Part shown: positions 1 through 8,454 of the stretch, in pieces | Numbering within the stretch: position 1 is the first letter of the stretch | Layout of the letters: each line of letters begins with the position of its first letter | Source of the DNA: Planctomycetota bacterium | GTDB lineage: Bacteria > Planctomycetota > Phycisphaerae > WQYP01 | NCBI GenBank assembly: GCA_021800165.1 | Contig: JAJYZF010000014.1 | Span: 1-64,000, forward strand | Reading direction: 5' to 3' | DNA length: 64,000 bases | Position numbers and translations under genes: made by a program | The notes under the pieces: generated by a model | What the model was told of the DNA's origin: nothing | The model's input: the letters and a program-made list of their open reading frames with translations, nothing else | Database searches by the model: none

Positions 1-140
1 GTGGTCAGCAGCGGAAACCCCTGGGCTAAGTCCACGCGGTAAAATGCTCCAAAACAGGAAAGCGTATCCACCCCCGTGCGACTGGGTTTGCGCGTTCCAT
101 GGTCCATGACCCATTTCACCAAATCCAGATATTCCTGCAT
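1..140 (-). CDS. thyA: Thymidylate synthase, N-terminal part (cut by window edge)
   Basis: Thymidylate synthase makes dTMP from dUMP using methylene-tetrahydrofolate. Only the first 46 codons are in the window; the rest lies beyond position 1. Reading leftward from the ATG at 140 the protein begins MQEYLDLVKWVMDHGTRK, followed by a SRTGVDTLS stretch and a QGFPLLTT stretch. These match the conserved ThyA start (GT.....RTGTGTLS.FG, then GFPL.TTK). The Arg in the RTG motif belongs to the phosphate-binding set in this family. An AAGGA ribosome site lies 7 nt before the ATG. Its place downstream of the folate-linked methyl-transfer genes, on the same strand, may be coincidence. Confidence 0.85.
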   Translation of the reverse strand, partial: MQEYLDLVKWVMDHGTRKPSRTGVDTLSCFGAFYRVDLAQGFPLLT

Positions 141-280
141 GAACGATCCTTAAAGCATGCCACACCCAACGAACTGGAAAAATTCTAACATAAACCGGCG
201 CGGTGAATAGCCTGCTGCTGGGCGCAATTCGGGTGATCAAGTGGGTCTGATGAACCCTTGCACCTATTTTCTAACCGAAG

Positions 281-1396
281 TTATCCGGTAACGCGGGCCG
301 CACGGGTAAGCCGCTGGACTTCCAGTAAAAATGAATCCGCGGCAGCCACAGAGAAAAATTCAGGTCCGCCCACATCCAGCCACACACCGCGCGGCCCAAT
401 GGCTCCGAGCACGGTCAGAGCGTCGGCGGGATTTTCCGCCAGAATCTGGACTGCCTTGCCGGCGCTGCGGATACGGCGGTAAACATCTATCCACGCGCTG
501 GCCGGCCCATGTCCGGCTCCGAAAACCCACTGAATGGCATGGAGGTTCGGCAGGGCCAAAAGCAGATCCAGGTGACGCAAGGCCCGTGGGCCGTCGAGGT
601 GAAAGATGCCGCGCGCCAAGGGTTGCATTTCCACCAGAATATCGGGCAAAATCAAGTTGCCCGCCACCTCATCGGAAACCATGCACCAGAAATCGCAACT
701 CGGAACATACGCCGGTCCCTGATGGTAACAGGCTGTCCAGCACGTGCTGCCAAAACCCGCCTGCTGAACCATGGAGTATTGTCGGTTAAAAGCCGCGGCA
801 AAGCCATTGGATACGTGGCGGCCAGCCTGGCGGATTATTTCCGGGATATCGAGAATATCTTCACACAGCGCCTGGGGATCGCGCAGCGCTGCGAGAATGT
901 CATAGTTGCCGTGTAAGTCGGTCATACCCACCACAAACCGCTGGTCGCAGATATGCAGGGCATAGCGCATCATAGCTTCGAGGGTTTGCCAGTAGATATT
1001 GGAAAAATCGGGTGGTGCGTCGATAATTCTCCGCCATTCGCCGGGATCACGCACCACCGGGGAAGACCAACTGGTTTCGGTGCCGAATTCCAGAGGGCAT
1101 CCAAACAGGGTGGCGGTAATTTCCGGGCCGAGATTGGCCCAGAACATCGGGAAGGAATCACCGGGATAAACGCGCCGCGATATCGCGTGCACGGCCGTGT
1201 CCACCACGTATTGCACATCCATCCATCGGTCACGCAGCAGGGCGGGTTGAGGGCGTGGTGGGGGCGCGGTGCCACCGGCGGGAGCCGCGGCGCGCAGGGT
1301 AACCGGCGGGCGGTCCAGCACCTGGCAATTCCACCAGGCTTCAAATCGGTCAATGGTGCGGCCAAAATTGGGCTTGAGCTGGAGTTCACGAATCAT
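281..1396 (-). CDS. URO-D-family protein, putative corrinoid methyltransferase (HLD type)
   Basis: A 371-residue protein of the uroporphyrinogen decarboxylase-like superfamily, which includes the MtaA/MtbA-type cobalamin methyltransferases. It lacks the heme-pathway N-terminal signature and sits last in an operon with a corrinoid protein, so methyl transfer is far likelier than porphyrin decarboxylation. The C-terminal third has GIFHLDGPRALRHLDLLL followed by AIQWVFGAG, a pattern typical of uncharacterised URO-D relatives. The metal-ligand position reads His-x-Asp where MtaA/MtbA have His-x-Cys. The start at 1396 has only a weak GGGA ribosome site, and the gene follows the upstream paralog by 18 nt. 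The substrate is unknown. The family call is firm; the methyltransferase role is inferred from context. Confidence 0.72.
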   Translation of the reverse strand: MIRELQLKPNFGRTIDRFEAWWNCQVLDRPPVTLRAAAPAGGTAPPPRPQPALLRDRWMDVQYVVDTAVHAISRRVYPGDSFPMFWANLGPEITATLFGCPLEFGTETSWSSPVVRDPGEWRRIIDAPPDFSNIYWQTLEAMMRYALHICDQRFVVGMTDLHGNYDILAALRDPQALCEDILDIPEIIRQAGRHVSNGFAAAFNRQYSMVQQAGFGSTCWTACYHQGPAYVPSCDFWCMVSDEVAGNLILPDILVEMQPLARGIFHLDGPRALRHLDLLLALPNLHAIQWVFGAGHGPASAWIDVYRRIRSAGKAVQILAENPADALTVLGAIGPRGVWLDVGGPEFFSVAAADSFLLEVQRLTRAARVTG

Positions 1397-1414
1397 GGTT
1401 TAATCCCATCAAGC

Positions 1415-2620
1415 TCATACGGTGGCGGCGGCGGATGAGGCTCCGTTGAAATCGCCAAACTCTTTTCCGGCATGATACATCGCTTCGATATTTTCCAGCG
1501 GCGTGAAGGGAGCCAGGTTATTGCCTTCGCGCAGAACAAATAAACCTCCATCCAGAATGCCGGACTGCATAATGCGTTGCACTTCCGTGTGGATGGCGGC
1601 GGGTTTGCCGGTACGCAGCAACTCCACGTGCGGACCTCCGTAGATGCGCACTTTGGGACCCAATTGACGCCGCAACTGGCCAAAGTTGACCGGGAATCCA
1701 GTATCAAAAGCCCAGACATTCAATTCATCACGAATGGTTAAAAAGTGGCGGGTGGCATCTCCACAGAGATGAATTGAACGCTGTCCGGCTGGGCATAGGG
1801 CGTCACAAAGCCGGCGATGGTGCGGCAGAACGTGCTGACGGTACATAGCCGTGGAAATCAGGGCGATGCTGTCATCGGCAAAGCCGAAATCCTTGACGTT
1901 CAGGGATATGCCGGTGCGCTTTCGCCAGGCGGTCATGCGCTGAATTGTGGCTTCGGTAATGAACTCGAAGAGCCGGTGCAACCGTTGCGGCTCCGCCACC
2001 ATGGTGGTGCATACAAATTCAGGCCCGAAAAGGTTGCAGGCCACGGTCATCACGCCATCGGTTCCCAGGCCAAAGCCGGGTGTGGTGACGTCGATCGGGA
2101 TATCGCAGTAGGTTTGGTGGGCCGCCATCTCTTTGAATTGCTCAAAATAATCCCACCCTCTGGCCAGCAGTCCCCCAAATGGGTCCGGCAGACCCTGATC
2201 CATGATCCGCTCCGGGCGATCGGTAAATCCCGGAGTGGTGTCGGGTACTTGGCCGTTGAGGTAGACAATGGGGCAGCCAAACCATCCGGCCTCGTAGTAA
2301 TTTTGAAAATCCGGTGTCAGAGACCATCGCTGGGGCAGGCCGAGCTGGGCATCCTGAAGAATGTTGTGGCGTGACCAGCGTTGAAATTGCAACTGGCTAT
2401 CAAACATGATCCGGGGATTTTCGGAATACTCCTGAAAGCTGATGCCCGATGGATTGGCCTGCCCATTGAAGAGAAAGTAGCGAGAGTTGGTGCCGACCAC
2501 GATCGGCGTGCGAATGGGGCGGCCCTCATTGAGCGCCTGCCAGACTTGTTGTACCTCGGTGTTGTGTGCGGCGAAATCCAGGTGTGCCAGGCGGTCGGTG
2601 GGCAGCGAATGTGGTTGCAT
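1415..2620 (-). CDS. URO-D-family protein, putative corrinoid methyltransferase (HLC type)
   Basis: A 401-residue URO-D-superfamily protein. Near the C-terminus it carries RSIHLCGDATRHF, so it keeps the His-x-Cys pair that holds catalytic zinc in MtaA/MtbA-type methyltransferases. Other visible motifs are DIPIDVTTPGFGLGTDG, GFADDS and a C-terminal APFTPLENIEAMYHAGKEFG, which resembles the usual 'P.EN..AM' tail of the family. Of the four paralogs in this operon it looks most like a true zinc-dependent methyl:corrinoid enzyme. The ATG at 2620 has a strong AAGGAG site 9 nt upstream. Which methyl donor or acceptor it uses cannot be read from the sequence. Confidence 0.75.
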   Translation of the reverse strand: MQPHSLPTDRLAHLDFAAHNTEVQQVWQALNEGRPIRTPIVVGTNSRYFLFNGQANPSGISFQEYSENPRIMFDSQLQFQRWSRHNILQDAQLGLPQRWSLTPDFQNYYEAGWFGCPIVYLNGQVPDTTPGFTDRPERIMDQGLPDPFGGLLARGWDYFEQFKEMAAHQTYCDIPIDVTTPGFGLGTDGVMTVACNLFGPEFVCTTMVAEPQRLHRLFEFITEATIQRMTAWRKRTGISLNVKDFGFADDSIALISTAMYRQHVLPHHRRLCDALCPAGQRSIHLCGDATRHFLTIRDELNVWAFDTGFPVNFGQLRRQLGPKVRIYGGPHVELLRTGKPAAIHTEVQRIMQSGILDGGLFVLREGNNLAPFTPLENIEAMYHAGKEFGDFNGASSAAATV

Positions 2621-2677
2621 GGTGATCTGCTCCTTTATATTGCCGCCGCGGTCCAGCCCAGTCCCGGAGGCTGTGAT

Positions 2678-3796
2678 CTATCCCGGTGATTTCAAACTGG
2701 CGGCTGTTTCATACATGGCAATGACATTTTCCACGGGTGTCACCGCCTGAATGTTGTGGCAAGGTGCGCAGAACCAGCGGCACGATTTGAATATCTCGGC
2801 TGTTTGGCGTACCTCTTCGGCTACCTGTTGGGGTGTGCCGAAGGGGAGCGTCTGCTGGTTATCTATCGCACCATGAAAGGCCACCAGATGGCCGAAGTCG
2901 CGGGCCAGAGTTTCCCGTTCCATCCCCGGACATCGCCATTGAATGGGGTTAAGCACCTCAATGCCGACGGTGTCAATGAGATCCGCAATGAATGGATAGG
3001 CCGCGCCGTCCGTATGGTAAAAGACATGAATGCCAAAAGATCTGGCCAGATCCGCCATGCGTTTCTGATAGGTGAGAAGGAACCGACGGTAGATTTCCAG
3101 GCTAAAGAGCGGTCCGGTCTGGCCGGCTAAATCCTCGGCGACGTAGGTCATGTCAATATGACCGCGGCCGGCCTGAAAAATGCGCCGATTGTGTTCAAAA
3201 AAGAAGGCGAACATTTTTTCCAGGGCGGCTTCGACCATGTCGGGATTGAGCAGCATGTCTTCGTAAGCCTGTTCCATGCCGCGCATGCCGGCGTAGATGA
3301 GGAACGGCTCGTATCCACCGGCTTGAATAATGCGGTACCCATCGTCATGATGCAATGCTTCGGTAATGGGTGAATAATCAAAATCGTCCGGGTCCGGCCA
3401 GCGAAACGCCCGTACTTGATCGGGTGTGGTCATGGAGGCCAGCGGACCGGTGGCGAATTCATCATACGCTCCGGTTCCGTAGTCGATGCGGCGGTGCCGA
3501 TTGCCCCACATATCGGCCTGTGGATCATCCGGATGAGCCTGGAGTTTCCACCGCGGACCTACGCCGCGTGGCCGGTCAATGCCGAGCCGCCGCCAGAGGA
3601 TCTCATCGGCGCGTCGGGCCCGCTGTTCGGGTGAGGGGGATACCGGGTCTATATTAGGGTGTTGCGTTTCCGTACCGGTGATACCCAGCTTGGCCAGTAT
3701 TTTCGCATGGAATTCGCCCGTGGCCCAGTAGTCGGTGGGGATACGGTCGGCGGGCTGCTTGTTAAGTAGGGCCAGCCAGCGCTGTCGTGGTGTCAT
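2678..3796 (-). CDS. URO-D-family protein, putative corrinoid methyltransferase (HTD type, TPVEN tail)
   Basis: A 372-residue URO-D-superfamily protein beginning MTPRQRWLALLNKQPADRIP, the standard start of bacterial URO-D-like methyltransferases. The core has HVFYHTDGAAYPFI followed by IEVLNPIQWRCPGM. The tail has CAPCHNIQAVTPVENVIAMY, the typical ending of this subfamily. The first metal ligand pair reads His-x-Asp; Cys residues near the tail could complete a site. The gene starts 12 nt after the stop of the upstream paralog, and an AAGGA site lies 9 nt before the ATG, so co-transcription is very likely. Function beyond the superfamily is inferred from neighbouring corrinoid and folate genes. 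Confidence 0.75.
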   Translation of the reverse strand: MTPRQRWLALLNKQPADRIPTDYWATGEFHAKILAKLGITGTETQHPNIDPVSPSPEQRARRADEILWRRLGIDRPRGVGPRWKLQAHPDDPQADMWGNRHRRIDYGTGAYDEFATGPLASMTTPDQVRAFRWPDPDDFDYSPITEALHHDDGYRIIQAGGYEPFLIYAGMRGMEQAYEDMLLNPDMVEAALEKMFAFFFEHNRRIFQAGRGHIDMTYVAEDLAGQTGPLFSLEIYRRFLLTYQKRMADLARSFGIHVFYHTDGAAYPFIADLIDTVGIEVLNPIQWRCPGMERETLARDFGHLVAFHGAIDNQQTLPFGTPQQVAEEVRQTAEIFKSCRWFCAPCHNIQAVTPVENVIAMYETAASLKSPG

Positions 3797-3808
3797 CTTG
3801 ATAGTCCT

Positions 3809-4891
3809 TTAGGTATAGCGTCCGTATTTCTCAACCATTTGCATGATGGCCTGATAGGTTTTCCAGCTTACCTGCGGCGGCACACTGTGATCGCTATGGT
3901 AAATGTACCCTTTGGTAGCCATGCCGGCGGCGAATTTGACCTTTATTTCCTCTTCGATGGCGGCCAAGTCGTTGGTGGCCATTTTCATCACATCGATGTT
4001 GCCGAAGAATGAAAGCTCTCGGCCATATTTCGGGCAGAGCTTGCGAATATCCACGCCGGCTTTGGCCTCAAGAGGTTGCAGACAATCAAACCCGGCTTTG
4101 ACGTATAAATCCATCACGCCGTTGATATCGCCATCGGTGTGATAGATGAATTGCATGTTGTGCGCGTGGGCCCAGTCGGCGAGTCTCTTGTGATCAGGCC
4201 AGATCAATTCCTTATACATCTCTGGTGAGCACATGGTCGCATGGTTATAGGCCATGTCGCCGTAGATCCACAGGCCGTCAGGTTGAATGCCGGTGGCCAT
4301 GGCGGCATCAAAGTTACGCAAAGTCTGGTCGGTAAAGGTGCGGGAAACATCGCGAACCCATTCGGGGTCTTCCACCATGGCCATGAGTGTAATTTCGTCG
4401 CCCATGAGGGACCGGGTTTCCTCAAAACTTTCGACACCAGTCAGATGGCACCAGAGCTTTTTCGAACGACCCTGCCGATAGTTGCGTTTAACCGCATCCG
4501 GATCCAGTTGCAGACCGGTATCCAGCAAAGCCGGTTTGAAGGTGCGTTCCCACACATCCCGTGAGGAACACTCAAAGCCCAGATGTTCGGGCGTTCCGCT
4601 TTTTTCTTTCCAATAACGCACGCGTTTGCCCTGAGCATCACGTACCACGCGGGTCTGGGCGTCTTCTTCAATGAGTATGTCCTGGCCTGGAAAAATGCTG
4701 GGCCATACCCAGCACAAGCCGTGAAAGTCGCTGCCCAGCATATCTAAAACCGTCTGGGCATCGCCGGAAAGGCCTTCATTTTTCCAGCGGGTGATTGTTT
4801 CACCCCAGAAGGATTCGTGTCGCGGCACGCGGTCGTGATCCTGCCGCGTCAAGGCCCGATTCACGCGTTCTTGGCTGGTAAGGTTGGTCAT
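3809..4891 (-). CDS. URO-D-family protein, putative corrinoid methyltransferase (HTD type, HSDHS tail)
   Basis: A 360-residue URO-D-superfamily protein. I start it at the ATG at 4891 (MTNLTSQERVNRALTRQD), which has an AGGGA site and matches the family's 'R...AL....DRVP' beginning; a longer frame to 4963 would run into the amidohydrolase gene. Key stretches are RHESFWGETI, then MQFIYHTDGDINGVMDLY and GFDCLQPLEAKAG, then IYHSDHSVPPQVSW near the end. This is the architecture of URO-D relatives often found with corrinoid proteins. It carries His-x-Asp rather than His-x-Cys. The gap to the upstream amidohydrolase stop is one base, so translation is probably coupled. Confidence 0.75.
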   Translation of the reverse strand: MTNLTSQERVNRALTRQDHDRVPRHESFWGETITRWKNEGLSGDAQTVLDMLGSDFHGLCWVWPSIFPGQDILIEEDAQTRVVRDAQGKRVRYWKEKSGTPEHLGFECSSRDVWERTFKPALLDTGLQLDPDAVKRNYRQGRSKKLWCHLTGVESFEETRSLMGDEITLMAMVEDPEWVRDVSRTFTDQTLRNFDAAMATGIQPDGLWIYGDMAYNHATMCSPEMYKELIWPDHKRLADWAHAHNMQFIYHTDGDINGVMDLYVKAGFDCLQPLEAKAGVDIRKLCPKYGRELSFFGNIDVMKMATNDLAAIEEEIKVKFAAGMATKGYIYHSDHSVPPQVSWKTYQAIMQMVEKYGRYT

Positions 4892-4892
4892 G

Positions 4893-6143
4893 TCAATTTC
4901 CCTGTGATAAGACGGTTGATGCGAGGGTGGGTGAGGTACCGTCGGGCCTGACTGCCTGTCCATTGCGGCAGATCAGTCGGACCTGGCGCAAAGCGGTTAT
5001 ATCATTCAACGGCGAGTCCGCCAGAGCAATAAAATTCGCGGCTTGTCCCACCGCCATATTCGCCGGTGGCGCATTCCAGAGTTGGCGTGGCACGCTTGTA
5101 GCGGCGCTGAGCACCTGCTCTACCGTCAGCCCGGCCTGCCGTAGAAACACCAACTCGTCAATAAGGCCGGTGCCATGCGGTACGCCGTAACTTCCCGCGT
5201 CGGATCCGGCGACCACGGGTACGCCCCTTGCGGAGGCCTCCGCGACGGTATGAAAATGATTCTGCAAAATGGCGTGGAGTTTGGCCAGGGTGGCCGGGTT
5301 CCATCCGGTGACGTCGGGGCGAGCGAATTGAAAATAAACCGGTGCAAAGGTGGGCACCCAGGCGGTACCCTTGTCGGCCATTTTCTTAACGATATCCGGT
5401 TCCATGAAAAAACCATGCTCAATGGAATCGATTCCCGCATCCACCGCAATGTTAAGCCCTTCCGGCCCATTGCAATGGGCGTAGGTTTTCAGGCCCAGGC
5501 GGCGAGCCGTGCGGACAATCAACTGTGTTTCCGCGAGGTCAAATTGTACGGGTCCCTTGACACAGCCATTTTCAAAATCAATGATGCCGGTCAGTAAAAT
5601 TTTCAGATCGTCGGCGGTGGGGGCCAGGCTCTCAATGGTTCGCTCGATACTTTCCGCATCACTGACTTCCAGGGCCATGAAACTTCCATAGCGACCGGCC
5701 TTGCGGATGGCCCGGCCGGGACTGCGTAACTCGGGTACGACACCGCGGGCGTGGGCCAGTTCTTCTTTCAAATGGGTATTTACGCCGTGGATATCACCGG
5801 CATCACGGATGAGCGTGATACCCGCGGCGGTATTGGCCGCCAGATTGGATCGTGCCACATCCAGCATCTGGGCCGTGGTTGCGGTCAGATATTGTTTGCG
5901 TGCGGTTAAATCCAACTCGCCGCCGTCCAGAAACAAATGGCAATGAGCCTCGACGAGTCCCGGCATGACAAACGCTGTGTGCAGACGCGGCGTGGTGGCA
6001 TCGGTGGCTGGAACACCATCGCCGGGTCGAAGAACGCAGATGTCTCGGATACTACCGTTGGTGATGGTAAACAGATACGGACCTGCACTGTGGTTCTGCC
6101 GCCCATCAAAATAGCTTTCCGCCTGGATCAACAGGTTATTCAT
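4893..6143 (-). CDS. Metal-dependent amidohydrolase
   Basis: A 416-residue amidohydrolase-superfamily enzyme of the imidazolonepropionase/prolidase-like group, which hydrolyses C-N bonds at a metal site in a TIM barrel. Visible signatures are PGLVEAHCHL (His67 and His69, the HxH metal ligands), AGITLIRDAGD, KTYAHCNGPEG, IDSIEHGFFM, and VVAGSDAGSYG with the catalytic Asp. The closing segment (NMAVGQAANFIALADSPLNDI) is the usual beta-sandwich return. Its ATG overlaps the stop of the upstream methyltransferase gene by four bases (ATGA). Lying inside a methyl-transfer operon, it may release or trim the methylated substrate. That role is inference; the fold is clear. Confidence 0.82.
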   Translation of the reverse strand: MNNLLIQAESYFDGRQNHSAGPYLFTITNGSIRDICVLRPGDGVPATDATTPRLHTAFVMPGLVEAHCHLFLDGGELDLTARKQYLTATTAQMLDVARSNLAANTAAGITLIRDAGDIHGVNTHLKEELAHARGVVPELRSPGRAIRKAGRYGSFMALEVSDAESIERTIESLAPTADDLKILLTGIIDFENGCVKGPVQFDLAETQLIVRTARRLGLKTYAHCNGPEGLNIAVDAGIDSIEHGFFMEPDIVKKMADKGTAWVPTFAPVYFQFARPDVTGWNPATLAKLHAILQNHFHTVAEASARGVPVVAGSDAGSYGVPHGTGLIDELVFLRQAGLTVEQVLSAATSVPRQLWNAPPANMAVGQAANFIALADSPLNDITALRQVRLICRNGQAVRPDGTSPTLASTVLSQGN

Positions 6144-7030
6144 CCCTCGTCCCTTTGGTAAAGGCGGCGAATGCGCTCCAGGGTATCAAAACCCTCCAGC
6201 GCAATGGCTTGCTGGAACCCTTGCAGAACAAAATCATCGGGCGGCAGAATGCGGTAATCGCGGCCTGGCGTGCCTAAAACAGTGTCCAGGCCGTGCGGCA
6301 TGGTCAGGGTGAGAAAGGCTGATTCTATTTTCACCGGCAGCGGGCTGCCATCCACAGCAACTTTGGGCAGCATAATACCCAGATTGGAAAGCCCCACCAC
6401 CAGATGAATTCCGCGAAGGTCGGCATCAGCGCCGATGAGCCGGATGGCCTCTATAGCCCGCCGCACCAGGCCATTGGTATCCATGGCGATCGGCGTTAGC
6501 GATACATCCACAAATAAGTCCTCCGGCCCCAAGCCATAGCCATTCGAGAGAATGTTATGCACCATCCGATGCACGGTGGAGGCAATCTCGGTGGGCGTTT
6601 CATTGGGCACTGGTTGGCCGTCTTCCATCCGTTCAGAGGCCATGAGCACCACTTTGGCGGGGGTTATCTTGAGTACATCGAGCATATCCCAGCGCAATTC
6701 AGAAATGGAATTGACGATGGGTTTGCGGCCCTGGGCTTTGGCTGGCTGCCATGCCTTGAGGCAGATTTCCTGTACGGCCCGGTTGGGATAATCAAAAGAC
6801 AGGGGCAGATGGCTGACGGCTTGCACGGCCTGGATGACATCCACCAAAAATCCGCTGTCGCGCTCCGCCCGATCTCCAATGTTAATCGTCAGGTAATCGC
6901 AGCCTTTAGCGGTCTGGGATCGGGCCAGTTCCTGGAGGCCGGAGATATCACCACCATCGAGCATGGCCTTGGATTTGGCGAACCCCGGATTAATGCGCTC
7001 ACCGATGATTTTCAGACTGGGGATGGACAT
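6140..7030 (-). CDS. Methyltetrahydrofolate:corrinoid methyltransferase (pterin-binding)
   Basis: A 296-residue protein with a pterin-binding (dihydropteroate-synthase-like) TIM barrel. Enzymes of this family (AcsE, MtgA, the MetH folate module) move a methyl group between tetrahydrofolate and a corrinoid protein. Visible motifs are IIGERINPG at the start, DYLTINIGDRAERDSG with the Asn/Asp that grip the pterin, IVNSISEL, LFVDVSLTPIAMD and VGLSNLGIMLP. The length is right for a free-standing methyltransferase without the other MetH modules. It overlaps the upstream MetV-MetF stop by 19 nt and the downstream amidohydrolase start by 4 nt. It would link the corrinoid protein to the folate pool. 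Direction of transfer is not shown by sequence. Confidence 0.85.
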   Translation of the reverse strand: MSIPSLKIIGERINPGFAKSKAMLDGGDISGLQELARSQTAKGCDYLTINIGDRAERDSGFLVDVIQAVQAVSHLPLSFDYPNRAVQEICLKAWQPAKAQGRKPIVNSISELRWDMLDVLKITPAKVVLMASERMEDGQPVPNETPTEIASTVHRMVHNILSNGYGLGPEDLFVDVSLTPIAMDTNGLVRRAIEAIRLIGADADLRGIHLVVGLSNLGIMLPKVAVDGSPLPVKIESAFLTLTMPHGLDTVLGTPGRDYRILPPDDFVLQGFQQAIALEGFDTLERIRRLYQRDEG

Positions 7031-8397
7031 GCGGACCTCATACCACGACTGTTTACAGAAGAAAGAGCTTGGTTGGCCGCAGGCTCCGGCAATAAGGGTT
7101 CCGGGGGGGATGGGGGCCAGTTTGATCGGGTGGCCGGCAGATCGCCAACCAGGCCCGGCAGCACCGCGTGATCCGGACCAAAGAGCATCAGATGGACGCC
7201 GGCAACGCCTGGAATGTCATAAACTTCCTCGATAATTTTGCGGGCGGCGGCCAGCCCCGCAGCCACAATATCCGGGGCCTGCTTCAAATGCTGGATCATT
7301 TCCGGCGGAAGATGCGCTCCGGGTATTTTCGGCAGCATATCCAAAACCTTCATGGATGTTACCACCGGTACGCCGACAATCAGGAATACATTTTCATCCA
7401 TTTTTTCCTGCCGAAACAGATCCATAAATTGACGGAAGCGCGGCACGTCAAACACCAATTGCGTCTGGATAAAATCGACTCCGGCGGCAATTTTTTGCTT
7501 GAGTCGGCGAATGGGCACGTCAATCGGCTCGGTATACGGATTAATGGCAGCACCAAGGAACGGTTGCGGGGTGGGTTGCATCGTCTCGCCGGTGAAACGG
7601 ATGATACCCGTATGACGCAGATGTCGAGCTTCATAAATCATCAGCGCGGCATCCATGTCAAACACCTGTTTAATCTTGGGCACCCCGCTGTAGGAATCGC
7701 CCGTCAGGCACATCACGTTATGGACCTCGTTGATCTGGTTTTCCAGCAGCTCCGCGATAAAGGTGGTTCGGGTATGATCTCGACAGGTAGACTGGCAAAT
7801 TGCCTCTATATCCATCTGGCCGAGTTTCACCGCCGCCATCGGTGAGGAGATCGATGGCCGGGCATTTAAGTATGCGGTGGCGTTGACGGCGTCAAAGTGA
7901 TCACGCACCAGCAGGGCCTGGCGCACAAAGTTATCCCACCGGGCGGTACGCGGGGCGCGAATTTCGCAGGTCTTGACGAAGGCCCCGGATTTTAGCCGTC
8001 GTTCCAGTCGTGAAGGCGTGGCCACAGGCTGGCGGGTACGCCGATCGCCTAAATCCAAATATGGCAAAGGTGTGCGGCCGCCGCGGTCTGATCCGGAGAG
8101 CATATTCAAATAGGATGAGGTATTAAATAAACGGGCATCGGGCGAAGGCAGCAGTGGAGGCGTATCGAGGGAAGCGCCAGCAGTGCGGTGACCGATGCGC
8201 ACCCATACACATCGGCGATCAGGGTATACTTCACATTCTCCATGCAACGTGCCGCCACAGGGGCCATTACGCAGGCCTTTGGGGCAAGTCATGGGACAGA
8301 TCAGACCGGTTTGGCTAAGCACGCACTGACCACAGGATCGGCAGTCGAATACCAATCCTTTCAAAAACGTTTCAATGTGTGCGACGGTTTTGAGCAT
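7012..8397 (-). CDS. Fused MetV-MetF methylenetetrahydrofolate reductase
   Basis: A 461-residue fusion. Residues 1-55 are a MetV-like (MTHFR C-terminal-type) cysteine domain with Cys19, 22, 25, 34, 38 and 47 (DCRSCGQC, then CPMTCPKGLRNGPCGG). Residues of about 120-440 form a MetF-type flavin TIM barrel (GAFVKTCEIRAPR, VMCLTGDSYSG, GAAINPYTEP, KIAAGVDFIQTQLVFD). MetF interconverts methylene- and methyl-tetrahydrofolate. In acetogens MetV is a separate subunit that serves electron transfer, so this gene suggests a non-NADH electron partner. I chose the ATG at 8397 (GAGG site about 10 nt upstream) over 8439, which would add an unconserved 14-residue leader. The last 40 residues are a low-complexity Pro-rich tail. 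Confidence 0.85.
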   Translation of the reverse strand: MLKTVAHIETFLKGLVFDCRSCGQCVLSQTGLICPMTCPKGLRNGPCGGTLHGECEVYPDRRCVWVRIGHRTAGASLDTPPLLPSPDARLFNTSSYLNMLSGSDRGGRTPLPYLDLGDRRTRQPVATPSRLERRLKSGAFVKTCEIRAPRTARWDNFVRQALLVRDHFDAVNATAYLNARPSISSPMAAVKLGQMDIEAICQSTCRDHTRTTFIAELLENQINEVHNVMCLTGDSYSGVPKIKQVFDMDAALMIYEARHLRHTGIIRFTGETMQPTPQPFLGAAINPYTEPIDVPIRRLKQKIAAGVDFIQTQLVFDVPRFRQFMDLFRQEKMDENVFLIVGVPVVTSMKVLDMLPKIPGAHLPPEMIQHLKQAPDIVAAGLAAARKIIEEVYDIPGVAGVHLMLFGPDHAVLPGLVGDLPATRSNWPPSPPEPLLPEPAANQALSSVNSRGMRSACPSPV

Positions 8398-8454
8398 GGA
8401 TACCTGCCTCTGTCGAACGGTGCACTGATTTGCCGACAAAATTCCGGAAGGCCT

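Noticed and set aside
281-4891. Uroporphyrinogen decarboxylase (HemE) assignment
   Set aside because: The four proteins share the superfamily fold but lack HemE's N-terminal signature and sit with a corrinoid protein and folate enzymes.
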